Positions 34,701 through 44,915 of a stretch of 64,000 nt of DNA are shown here, in pieces; position 1 is the first letter of the stretch; every line of letters begins with the position of its first letter. The DNA is from Apodospora peruviana (lineage: Eukaryota > Ascomycota > Sordariomycetes > Sordariales > Lasiosphaeriaceae). The translations under genes and the position numbers were made by a program. The notes below the pieces were generated by a model, which was given only the letters and a program-made list of their open reading frames with translations, ran no database searches and was not told where the DNA came from. The stretch covers positions 496,001-560,000 of the forward strand of contig JAUEDM010000007.1 in the NCBI GenBank assembly GCA_033439685.1, given 5' to 3'.

Positions 34701-37199
34701 TCAGTCACCACCCACAATCCTGACCAAAGCATCCCTCAAATCCCACCCATCCCCTTCCTTTGTCTCATCCTCCTCCATCCACTGCTGCTGCTCACCACTC
34801 CCAGCCATGATACTATCGCCATCACTGCCCCCCCTCAACTCCGCCGCGTTTACCCTTCTACTACTACTCGCAATCATCCCCATATCAAAAAGCCCAAACA
34901 TAACCAGCTCTTCATTTTGCTGCTGGCCCAACAACTTATCAACATCCTCCACGCTCTCGAGTCCGACTATCTCTCTCAGGCACTCCTGGTATATCTCTTT
35001 TGGGTAAACATCCACCTCTTTTTCGTCGACATAATCGTCCTCGCTATCGTCTTCGTCGGACTGTCGTTGTTGCTCATCGGCATCATCTTGATTATATCGA
35101 CGGCGACGACCACGGCGGTCTTCATTCTCATCCGCGATCCTGGAAACCATATCCCCCAAGACACAAATCCATAGAACCACTGGTCTTATTGTTTCTCTTG
35201 CCGCTGGTTGTTGGTTTTGTTGTGATGATGTAGTAGTAGTTGTTTTCCCCTTGGAAGTAGCAGCACTGCTGTTTCTCTGTCCACTCCCCGTCTTCTTCCT
35301 TCCACTCCCACCACTAGTACCACCAACCACATTTTTCTTTTGCTGGTTCCCCCCGTCTCGTGGCGCAGAACCTGTAATAAGCGGATCAACAAGCCTCGAA
35401 TCAAACCCACCCCCCTCCTCACCCCTCATAAGGTATTCATCCAAAAGCGTCCGTAAATGCCCAACCAACAACTCAAGCAAAACAGCATACCCGCCAAAAT
35501 TTCTCGGCCACGTCGGCAGCAGCTCCTTCAGGTACAGCAGTCCCGAGATCCTCAATGCCGGTTCCAGCGGACCACCAAGCCCCAACCGTGACGGGATAAT
35601 CCGCGCCGAGGACCGCAACCGGTGACTCCCCATATAAATCTCGTTTCCGCTGCCCGCCTTACTATTACTGCTACTCGCAGTACTGTCGGCCGATCCTGGG
35701 ATCTCGTAGGGGTTGCTCAGGGCGTGCGGCCTCCCGGACTCAGCCTGCTGCAGCGGGCTGGGCTGCGTGACGAGCGAGTGTTTCATGGCAAGTAACTCGT
35801 CCGTGAAAGCATGAGGATCGAAAACCACCGCACCAGAAGAGCTTCTGGCGAATCCGACCGACGACCAAAGTAGTGACAGAGCCGATAAGGATCCGATGAC
35901 GGCGGCATCGATGTGTAACGGACCCAGGAGGGAGGATAGCGAGGCGCATATTTGGTTGCGCACGGGAAGCGGGAGGATCGTCGATATGGGCTCGTACCTG
36001 CGGGTGAAGGCAAGATAAGGGGTGGACGCTAAAGCTGCAGCGCCCTCGAGGTCGGTGCTGTAATTCCGGACGAGAGAGTGTGAGCCAAACCGGTCTTTGA
36101 TAGAAGTGTAAGTGGTGCTCGGGGGTTGGTTTTGGGACTCACGTGTGGATCTTGGCGAGTAGCCAAGGCGGCAGACCATCAAGCCCCTGGCTGCTCACAT
36201 CCAGCGCCTTCTGCAGGCCTCTCATATGCATGTGCCAGTGATCAAGGCGTCCAACATAACACTATACCTCCCAATATCTCATCAGCATACCATTCCACAC
36301 ATTACCATTATTGAACTGCCCAAACCAGATATGAGAGAACTTACACTAGCAGCAGCCAAAGCAGTGATACACAACAACGTAACATCATCAACAGCCTTCT
36401 TCTGTTGATCTAGCTTCCTGTTCAGAATCGAGCAGATCGTCGAAATATAATACGCCAGTCCCTTTGGATTTCTTTCCTTATTCATGACTGCCACTCCGAT
36501 GCTCCCGCACATCAGCACAATCTGCACGGCCGCCGGGTCCCGGACATGCATCTCGTAGAAATCGCTCGACCTAACCGGGTTGTGGGCCAGTATTTCCTCG
36601 TAGGGATACATCTTGGACGGCACACCCGCAAAGTAGTGGTGGAACAGCCGCCAGTTCTCCTCGGACATGTCGGCCGGCAGCTCGCGGATCGGTTGCCAAG
36701 CAGCAGATGTGGTGGCCGCAGTTGACGACGATGAGTAAGTATCCTGCTGGCTCTTTGGTGTCTGTCCGTCTCCCATGGAAGACGACGCGTTTGAAGAAGC
36801 GTGCGAGGATCGTCGAGACGGCGATGATGCGGACGAAGCTGTAGTTGTGGCATCCTTTGGCGTGACCCTCCTTCGCAGCGGTTTCTTCCCACCGGCAGCA
36901 GCATCTGATGAGAACTCAAAGTTCGACGACAGACTCTCTGAATCTTGTCTATGGGGTCTCGGTGTTCCTTGACGGGATGAAACGCTGCTTCCTGTGTCGA
37001 TGAACTTGAACTGACGCTGAGGCAACTTGGCAACTTTGTCTGGCGAAGTTGATGATTTTGATGCCGGCACGGTGGCGGCCGGTTGTTGCGGATATGCGTT
37101 CACGAACGAAAGTCCGTTGAACTTTTGCCGCGAGACTTGAAGTCCACGCCGTGTGTTGACCAGCTCTCCATCCCGAACGGTTGAGTTGAAGTGATCCAT
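34701..37199 (-). CDS. fungal-specific transcription-factor-like protein without Zn2Cys6
   Basis: Three exons are inferred: 37199-36345, 36261-36143 and 36057-34701. Introns are of 83 and 85 nt, and the product is 776 aa. The N-terminal ~150 residues are Ser/Pro/Ala-rich. Helical segments follow: a NWRLFHHYFAGV/DFYEMHVRDPAAVQ region, then DHWHMHMRGLQKALD plus PPWLLAKIHTTDLEGA, which is formed only after splicing. Next come a PLHIDAAVIGSLSALSLLW block and a long C-terminal half interrupted by low-complexity and acidic inserts. The spliced junction resembles the regulatory domain of fungal_trans_2-type transcription factors. No Cys-rich Zn2Cys6 cluster or other DNA-binding motif is seen, so it may be a co-regulator or have lost its DNA-binding domain. 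The function is unknown. Confidence 0.75.
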
Positions 37200-37882
37200 C
37201 CTGGCAGAACTCTCCTAACAACAATGTGCTAGCATAGGCTGCCAACGGGTCTTTCTCCCCAAAGTGGGCGAAAAGGGGGAGACAAATAAACACGGGCCGG
37301 GCTGTCGAAGGTATAGTAGCTAATACGGCAACCTTTTAGGTGACTCCACATGCAGCTGACGGTCCAACCTATAAGACATAAAACGCTCATATATGACCAA
37401 AATCCTCTGGCTACGTACCGGTCTTATGGGGGCCACTTAGTCAACTGTAACATCCCGTTCATAACCGCAACAAACGCTGAGAGGAGGCCCCGTGGCAGAT
37501 TCAACCGGGCCGGGTGCCATGTAGGTAAGGTAGGTGGTTCCCAGCAACGCGTTCTTGGGATATACCAAACGAAAGGCCTTCTCTTCACCGCCCAACAGGG
37601 CTGCAGCCTTACATAATTTCACCTCAGACGCTCTAGACGGCGACTACTGGGTTTGTTTCCCAGCTGTGTGCCTGCAGGGTCTAGTCTATGCCCGGCAATA
37701 TCGCCGAATCTGGGCATTCTCCGGCTTTGCTGTGTGTGATTAAGATGAGAGACAAATCAAATTCAACATCAGAGTGTCTTTTGGAAAGATACACCACCAC
37801 AAGATAAGGCGGGACGCTCGAAGACCTGCTGAAAGAGATTCTTCGACGGCCAGTAGCACGAGCAGGCCAATCACGGTAATGC

Positions 37883-37897
37883 GGGGGGGGGGGGGGG
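37883..37897. repeat. poly-G tract
   Basis: About 15 consecutive G in an intergenic region. Its length may be unreliable in the assembly. Confidence 0.85.
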
Positions 37898-39045
37898 CAG
37901 GCGTGGAGAACTCGATTACTATAAAATTCCATGGTGTATTATGTACGGAGTCTTGTACAGGATACCTGGGGCTGGATGCAGTGCGTTAGGTTGTCTCGAC
38001 CTTCCCAGGGGTTGGGCGGAAGATAGCGAGCAGGGGGGTGTCAAGTAATTCTCTCACCCCCTGAGCTGCGAGATGGATGCTCACAAGGTTCGCCCTGCCG
38101 CTGGGGAGGTTGTCGGCGGGCAAAGTACAGTGTTCATTGACCTGAGGCTCTTGTCTAACTTTCTTGTCTGGACACGTGGTATCGTGGCGCTGAAATATAA
38201 GCATCAATGGCTAAGCAGGTCCCATACGAGATTGCTTATCAAGATATAATGGCAGGGTTGAGGAAGTTGTGTCGTAACTGTAGGTCACTTGGGTATTCCC
38301 AGGATCGCAGATCTCACGTCAGCAAAAGGGAGCTTCCATGTGGTCAGCGTTGAGTCCGGAATAGGGCTGTTTTCCAGCGCAGCGCACGAGCATTTAGTGT
38401 TTTCCAGAAGCACGAGATAAGCCCTAGTTAATGCGTGCCCAGTACGGAATAGTGTAATGTGACTGATGCTGCTAGGAATTTGGATGCCTTGCTAGCCGGT
38501 TTCATCACCACATCGCTGAACGAGCGTTGCTATGAAGTGTAGAATGTAAATGGTGAGATATTCATAATACGGTGATGCGTGGTTTTCCAGGTGGTGACAA
38601 ATAACTTTTTTGATGTGTCATTCCAGCCCTGTGCAAGCTTTGTGCTTGGTGATAGGAAGTTCTGCTCGCCACGCCCACAGGGCTCTCTTCGTCGAGAGTG
38701 TGCCAGTCCCGGCTTTGAAGTCTGCCAAGCGGTTTGGTTCCTTCATCCTTCCTCGCTTGGGAGGACAGTTGGACAGCAAACGAAACATCCGGGAAAGGTA
38801 GCCAGAGAGACTCCTTGTGTGCAGGCATCCTAGTCCCTGGATGATCTAGCATGGTTAAGTTCCAGTGGCGCTCAAATAAACATGTCAGATCACGACCCCT
38901 GCGGTGCGGAACGCTTCTTTCAAACCACGGCTCGGAAGCACAACGCATCGCGATCGGTCACGATCTCCAGATTTTCTGCGCGCGCATCAGATGCGTAGCG
39001 CGCGCTGTGGGCCAGCCGTACTTGGTAGGCGTAATCTTTCTGAAA

Positions 39046-39089
39046 CGCAGCAACTGGGTTAGAAAGAGCTTGATAACCCAGTTACTGCG
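39046..39089. repeat. inverted repeat (hairpin)
   Basis: CGCAG-C-AACTGGGTTA pairs with TAACCCAGTT-A-CTGCG across a 12-base loop: a 16-bp stem with one mismatch. It lies about 90 bases downstream of the PrpF-family stop codon on the opposite side. It could be a 3' structure or a transposon remnant. Confidence 0.7.
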
Positions 39090-39178
39090 CTACAGCGCGA
39101 ATTATCCTTGCCATGTACCAAATGGCCTCTGGGTCAGACGCCAAATAACACCTTTCATGTTGTCCCCAGACGACGTCG

Positions 39179-40300
39179 TTAGTAGAATACGTCGCCTTTC
39201 ATGAGCACACGAGCAGTTCTGTGGAGTTCTGCGGATTGGATGTGGCCTTCACACATTGTTGTCCCGACATCCAGCTTGCCAGTAGGATGTCCAATGACGA
39301 CGACACCGCCTTCATGATCTCCTGTAGCAAGTAGATTGGGTATGGTCCCCGGCATTCGGACTGCTGAGCCAAGACATAGAGCCAAGGTCAGCGGCACTGC
39401 TTTGTGAGTCTGGCCCATCGACAATGCTAGGCATCTGATGTGTACACCCGCGTTCCGGTCTGTGGAGGACGGCAAGTCAAAAAGGACAACGATCTTCGGC
39501 ACACTCTCCGTCCTAGGGTCCAGACCCATCATCCTTGCTCCTGCTTGTCTGATTTGCTCGAGGCGATTTTTTAGCTCTGGGTCCGCTTCGACTCGAGGAG
39601 GGTCGAGAGAGTTTGGGTCCGCCACAGCGAGATCAGAAAGGCGGACGAAGACGCCGGGATTGGACACATCGACGAGCGATGCTTGGATGGTGCTGCCATC
39701 TGGGAGGGTGAGGGTGTCAATGTGATTGCCTGTTGGCAGAGTACGACCCGTCTTTGCGCCGCCAGGATTGAGAAAACTGAGAACGATTTTCGACTGCGTC
39801 CCCGGCACGCCATCCATCTGGTAGTCACCCTCAGGCTGATACTTGGGCGGGTCACCGGCCACCCTAAACCGTGAGTGTATTACCTTTGATGTGTTGGTGT
39901 TGAATACGCGCACCAAGGCGTGGGCAGGGCCCCCGCGCGAGTCCTTCACTATCTCGGGCGTGTTGACCAGTCCCTCGTCGAGACCGACGGGCCCAACGAC
40001 AGACGACATGTTGCCGCAGTTGCCCGCCATGTCCAGGGTGCCGTCCTTGATGCCGACCTGCACGAAGGTGAACTCGATGTCAGCATCTGTGCGAGTGGTC
40101 GGCGACAAGACGCATATCTTGGAGGTCGACGAGATGCCCGAGCCCATGCCATTGAGCTGTCGTCCATAGGGATCAGGAGAGCCCATTGCTGCGGGAAGGA
40201 TCCTGTGCCACTCATGCACAGGAGGGAGGTGCTCGCGAAGGATAACGAGGCCGTTGGAGGTGCCTCCGCGAGCGAAGATGGCCGGGAAGCTGCGCTTCAT
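39179..40300 (-). CDS. PrpF-family (methylaconitate isomerase-like) protein
   Basis: A single exon of 373 aa starting at an ATG (MKRSFPAIFARGGTSNG). The opening ARGGTSNGL motif, GSGISSTSKICVLSP, DMAGNCGNMSS and the C-terminal PTGKLDVGTTM region are characteristic of the PrpF/DUF453 two-lobed isomerase fold, related to diaminopimelate epimerase. Bacterial PrpF isomerises trans-aconitate or 2-methylaconitate in the 2-methylcitrate pathway; in fungi the physiological substrate is generally not known. The conserved NCGN cysteine is visible, consistent with an active proton-transfer residue. No pathway partner lies next to it. The gene shows no intron, which fits but does not prove bacterial ancestry. 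Confidence 0.92.
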   Translation of the reverse strand: MKRSFPAIFARGGTSNGLVILREHLPPVHEWHRILPAAMGSPDPYGRQLNGMGSGISSTSKICVLSPTTRTDADIEFTFVQVGIKDGTLDMAGNCGNMSSVVGPVGLDEGLVNTPEIVKDSRGGPAHALVRVFNTNTSKVIHSRFRVAGDPPKYQPEGDYQMDGVPGTQSKIVLSFLNPGGAKTGRTLPTGNHIDTLTLPDGSTIQASLVDVSNPGVFVRLSDLAVADPNSLDPPRVEADPELKNRLEQIRQAGARMMGLDPRTESVPKIVVLFDLPSSTDRNAGVHIRCLALSMGQTHKAVPLTLALCLGSAVRMPGTIPNLLATGDHEGGVVVIGHPTGKLDVGTTMCEGHIQSAELHRTARVLMKGDVFY

Positions 40301-41812
40301 GATGGTCGTCTAGTCTGACAGCGTGTGGAAGGAGTGCGTTCCGTCCGCGAATCCAATATCTTGCCGGCACTCCCAGCGGCCCAGTGATGGAGGAGGGTGT
40401 GGTGGTCCGGAAGGACAGGATGCGAGAGGACGAACGAGATTGGGCTCGGGAGGTGCCGAGTATCCCTGTCAAGCTGCAACGGGCCCGAACTTGTCACCGC
40501 TCACCTCGGAGCGTTTAATGATTTGTTCACCGGCACCTGTCTGTCTCCTCGCCCGTATACGACGGGACCGATCGTATTCTCTTGATTCTGCGCCGCCTAC
40601 CGAGTATGGCTAAATGCGCAGTACACACTGTATCGGCAGTGACTGTAGAGTATCCGGTGTTGAAATCGAGATGTTATTTGCTGGAGAGTATCAAATGGCG
40701 TCCAAACATTTCAGATGCCAATTTCGACCCATGTCGGCGTGGTTGGAACAGGGGGAAGCTTTGAGGTGAGACTTATTGCCGCTTGTTATCCATTTCTGTT
40801 TGGAAGAGATGATGAACGGATTCCAAATGAAAACTAGAGCAAATTTTCTATCTTGAGCGCGCTTTCCAATGCTCCAGCTACCTGGGACTTGCAACTTCCC
40901 AAAACGAGTTCAATGCCCCACCAGCGGCCGCGGCTGTCGGCGCGCCGCTTCGGCGTCTGAGTATGTAGGGTTAGGGTTATCTCCGGATTCAGGGGTCAAG
41001 ACCCCCTTTCCGTCCGACGTAACAGAACAAGTCCGTAGCGTTCCATTGATTGGCAATGAAAGATGTTGAAGTTGTTTCTGTCTCGAGAACCCAGGTCTCG
41101 AAAGCTGTGATGAATCCATTCATACCAACAAAACTTCGCACCCTCGCCTTATCAACTTCCTCCGATTCCCAAGCCAAATGGTAGGTACATAGTGTTATAA
41201 ACATTCACAGAAAACATCCTAGAAACCACAGCAGCGTCCCTATGTATGTACGTGCCTCGCTGTCGCGTAAAAAGTCCCGGATCCTTCGGCGTATAGACTA
41301 GACACCGGGGGTATGGATACATACTCTCACTCCCCTCTCTCTGTCACACATCCCAGAACTACCGCGCCCTCGTTTATCTCTCACCTTCTCACCTTGACTG
41401 TTTCTTTCCATTCCCCTTGCGACCGACCCCTGGATGCAATATTGCATAACATTGAGATATGAGTGTGCCGCCTGCCGGGTCTCCCTCCCAAGTGGTCACG
41501 CCGGTCAGCACTGTAAAACACTTTCCCCTCATTACCAATCAAGCCATACATATGAATCTTCGTCCAGGACTCCAGCCCTGTGAAGCACCTGGCTTCAGTA
41601 AACATCAGGAGGGCACAGCCTCCGCAACATATCGGGATACTGATAATGATGTACGGCGAATGTGCATCCGGTACGTGCAAGCCACCAAACCTAGCGATCC
41701 GGTCAGCCTGCCTGCCAGATGCCGGCAAGGTTCTCACAGTCCTACTACAATAACAGGTCCGAGAGATGTGTAAGAAGATGTCTTATTCAGGAGGAGGTTA
41801 TCCGGGCAAGAC
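40301..41812. other. intergenic region with telobox-like motif
   Basis: No supported gene in about 1.5 kb. A short TAGGGTTAGGGTTA sequence lies at 40966-40979. This is two units of the fungal telomere repeat, also known as a telobox promoter motif. No nearby ribosomal-type gene is evident. Confidence 0.5.
40966..40979. promoter_or_regulatory. telobox / interstitial telomere-like motif
   Basis: TAGGGTTAGGGTTA equals two telomere-type units. As a short interstitial motif it is usually a telobox regulatory site rather than a telomere relic. Chance occurrence cannot be excluded. Confidence 0.4.
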
Positions 41813-42691
41813 CTAGTTATATGGGTGGCCCACGTCAAGCCCTAATATCCAACTTATCATCGACAAACTGTTTATGTAAACCGGTGGCGACTTTGGAATT
41901 TCGCTCAAGGACAGGTAGGACCCGATTTGAGTATGTAAGATACTCCATATCTTCTTCCGCATCGTCTTCTTTCGTTTGCCACTGGTCGGCTTGGTGGGCG
42001 AGCCAGCCTCTAGGGCGATCATCCCCTTTGATGGTGGTTTTGCAAAGGAACACAGGCGTGTTCGGACCTTGAACACACAGCCACCGCTGTGTTCCACGAG
42101 TCCACGTGGTTTGTCTCGTGTTCGCTCGGCTTTCAGAGCAGCTTGGAAGGCGAGCTCTTCATTAAATTCGTGTCCATTCTCCCACTTCACAAACTGCGCA
42201 TTGGCAAAGCATCCCAGCGCATCCACAATCTTGAACTCGACCTTCATATTAAGAGGATCGACAATGACCTTCATATAGGCCGGGCGACCCTGTCGACGAA
42301 GGACATTCTGCTCCTCGGTTCCTTTCTTATTGGCGAAAGGAAGATTCTGGTTCCATTTGCCAACATAGATGGCAGTATCGTCAATCTTTGCCTTCTTCAT
42401 AACCGGCAGGGACGGGATATGCTTCGTGTTCCAGTTGTTGGCAAACACTTTATCGAAGAACTCTCGCTGACATGTTTAGCCGTCAGCGAGGCACCGGGGG
42501 CTGTTTTCTATGGTTAGCTTAAACGCTTATTAGAGAATTGAAGAGACACAAGTCTTGCCTTTGCTGATGAGAATCTCCTTTATGATCTTATGGCACTGAG
42601 CTACCTCGTGCTCGGCCAGATCCTGGTACTTCTTGATGATACGAGGGCTCGCCAAGGTTGTAGTGTTGACTCTCTCTCTCATCGTCTGCAT
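41813..42691 (-). CDS. hypothetical protein (orphan, tentative model)
   Basis: Two exons are proposed: 42691-42559 and 42462-41813, joined by a GC-AG intron of 96 nt (AAAG|GCAAGA donor). The product is 260 aa. The first exon reads as a helical segment (SPRIIKKYQDLAEHEVAQCH). The second begins EFFDKVFANNWNTKH, with internal blocks KIDDTAIYVGKWNQNLPF and PAYMKVIVDPLNMKVEFKIVD, then a basic Lys/Arg-rich C-terminal third. Codon choice and amino-acid composition of the first 150 residues look coding. No family is recognised. The C terminus is less convincing and the gene could be partly degenerate or have further exons. It lies in an accessory-looking stretch next to a caspase-fold relic. Confidence 0.45.
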
Positions 42692-43071
42692 TGTCTGCCA
42701 TTTTGATAATGTGGTATGCTGTTAGTCGTGAAATGGTGTGTTCGATGTTTGTTGAGATCTCCGGGAACGAGACTTTGCGTATAAAGACTGTCTGAGAAGA
42801 GGATGGATTATTCGCGCGAGCAGGATATGATGGTTATTTACAAGTCTTGAATTTGCTACACAGGGTCTAACTTCTCGAAAACGACAGCAAGATATCATGT
42901 CGAAGCAGGCATTCAGTTCTATTGTTCAATGGCATGGCACGCACAATCGGTGATTTAAGCTGAATAACCTAATGAAGGACTGAATCTGTCGTGAATAGAT
43001 AGAAACCAATCTCTCTAACAATGGTATTGTTAAGAGAACATAATCTTTACTTCGAACCCCGTCTTGCCCAG
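42692..43071. other. short intergenic stretch
   Basis: About 380 bases between the orphan gene start and the 3' end of the caspase-fold relic. Nothing recognised. Confidence 0.5.
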
Positions 43072-44284
43072 TTAACGGTCAAAGAAACCCCTCCATCCTC
43101 GTTTGGTACTATTGTCGTCCTCGTTCGAACCTCCCGTCTCGTGCTCGTGCTCGTCCTTCAATCTCTTCATCTCTCGCATGGCCTCACTGATCATATGCGC
43201 ATCCCAACTAGCAAGTGCCATGCACGCTTCCATATAATGTATTGGCCGCGTGAAACTTCGGCGGCATCCTGGGAAGCCCGACCCCACGGTCGGCACTGCG
43301 CTTCGAAATCCTTCGTTTATCAGTTGTCTGAAAACGAGATTCTTCTTGTCATGGAGCGCGACATTTTGTCGCACAGTCCATCCATGTTGACGGTCCCATA
43401 ATGCACAAAGTTGGCCATTTGGCCTTCGTAGCTTCATGAGCTCGACTAGTACATCCATCAAGTCCATTGATGCATTTCTGAACTCAATAAGTTCATATAT
43501 CCCTTGGATTTCCTTTGGACCTGGTGATTTCTTGGTTAAGAAATCACGAAGGAGCGACCTATGCACAGCGGCCAATACCATCTCCCAATCTCCAGGAGAA
43601 GTCTGGAGGTGTGATTTGGCAAGTTGACGTACATATGTACGTTGACCTCTATCGTACGGCCAAAAAAGGTTCTGAGCCTTTCCCTTCTTGAGCCTCGTGC
43701 GCTTGCGTCAAGGACTGCAGTATTGGCTGAATTCCCTGCCGTCTCCTCCTCGTTAGGAGTCTGGTCCAACATCGGGTTTGTTGGGACCGCCGGTGGTGTT
43801 CTGGCAGTGCTGCCCAGCGTTCTCGGAATGTTGCCAATGGGCCTCCTGACCGTATCGACCAGGCTTTTTCGTATTCATCATTCTCCGCACAGAATGAAAA
43901 GGAGTGCCAGGCATTTAATCGTGTCACCCGCCGTGCGAGAATATCGAGTAGGTCTGTGCACATGTGATTGTATGTTGGCATGGTGGTATCATGGCCATTT
44001 TGGTCTCCCAAGAATGCACACATTGTGGTGGTGAACACACCACCGTGCAAATGGAGGCTGTTTGGTGAGCTCGGCCAACTGAGGCTCTTATTACCCTCGT
44101 CCGCGGCAGTTACCGCCGAGATATCCATGGACAACCTCACCGGCCACCCGCCGTTATAGCACGCGGTCGATATGAACGTCACATTGTGTAGTCCTTTAAC
44201 TGCGGTCTCAAAATCCGACAGCAGAAGTTGGTTGGGGATGTATTCTTCACCTACTGAATCGTCCTCTCGTCTTCGCCATCGCAA
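43072..44284 (-). pseudogene. truncated caspase-fold (C13/C14-like) protein relic
   Basis: One frame (44284-43649) encodes ETAVKGLHNVTFISTACYNG, then GW, ISAVTAADEGNKSLSW and a GGVFTTTM segment. This is the catalytic-Cys half of a caspase-fold family common in fungi (a strand ending in STAC-[YFH]-[NS]-GGW). The coding signal then moves to another frame: 43707-43072 is open and includes RTYVRQLAKSHLQ, DWEMVLAAVHRSLLRDF and PIHYMEACMALASW, a plausible helical C-terminal region. No convincing intron joins the two frames, although a weak one cannot be excluded. The upstream half that should carry the catalytic His (a GHG-type motif) is not found; the sequence before about 44260 has no suitable frame or ATG. 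I therefore call it a 5'-truncated, frame-broken copy. Whether any part is expressed cannot be told. Confidence 0.6.
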
Positions 44285-44915
44285 GCATCATCTAGTATAT
44301 TGCCACTTCCAGATTCTAAGTACTCAATCTGTCAATGCGCTCAGGTTAGCGTTTAAATGCGTCCAAGTCAGCGTCCAGCATCTGCTTCTTAACAAGATGG
44401 TGAAGTACTCATGGGGGAAAGAGCCATACCTTTTTCTGGTCAAACTTGGCCGTTACATGATTGAGTTGGGAATTTTAACGTGAGAAGTTTCGAACTAACG
44501 AACAAACCAGGGTAGGGATGTATCAGATCTTCTAGAAGTCGAAACGCTGGCGTCAAGCCACGCATGGCCAACCTCGTAAAGACTTGACGACGTATAGAAC
44601 TTTCATATTAAGCTTATCTCGTCCCATGCAAACGTTGTGCTGACAGCGCGCCGTCGTATGTACACAATACTTGCGCCAGCTTTCACCTGGTCTTTAGCTT
44701 GACAGTAATCTGTAGCCTACCAGTACGTGAGATATTAGGAACTGACAAACGCATTAATAATGACAACGCGTCATAGTGGTGGCGAGGTTAGCCGCGTTAT
44801 TTTCAGAGCTAAAAACTCAGGTAGGCAAGCACGGCCACTGTTCTCCAGCCAGTTAACGCAGAGATTAAGCGAACAAGCTCGTTACTCGTCGCTGAGATAT
44901 CCATCGCGAAATGCT
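44285..44915. other. intergenic region
   Basis: About 630 bases where the missing N-terminal half of the caspase-fold gene would be expected. No homologous-looking frame is seen on either strand. Confidence 0.5.

Larger units (their letters stand above)
37200..39178. other. intergenic region
   Basis: About 2 kb without a supported gene. It contains a poly-G run (37883-37897) and, at 39046-39089, a strong imperfect hairpin (annotated separately). The first part is presumably the promoter of the transcription-factor-like gene. Confidence 0.55.

Noticed and set aside
40966..40979. Interstitial telomere or chromosome-fusion point
   Set aside because: Only two repeat units; a short regulatory telobox or chance is far more likely.
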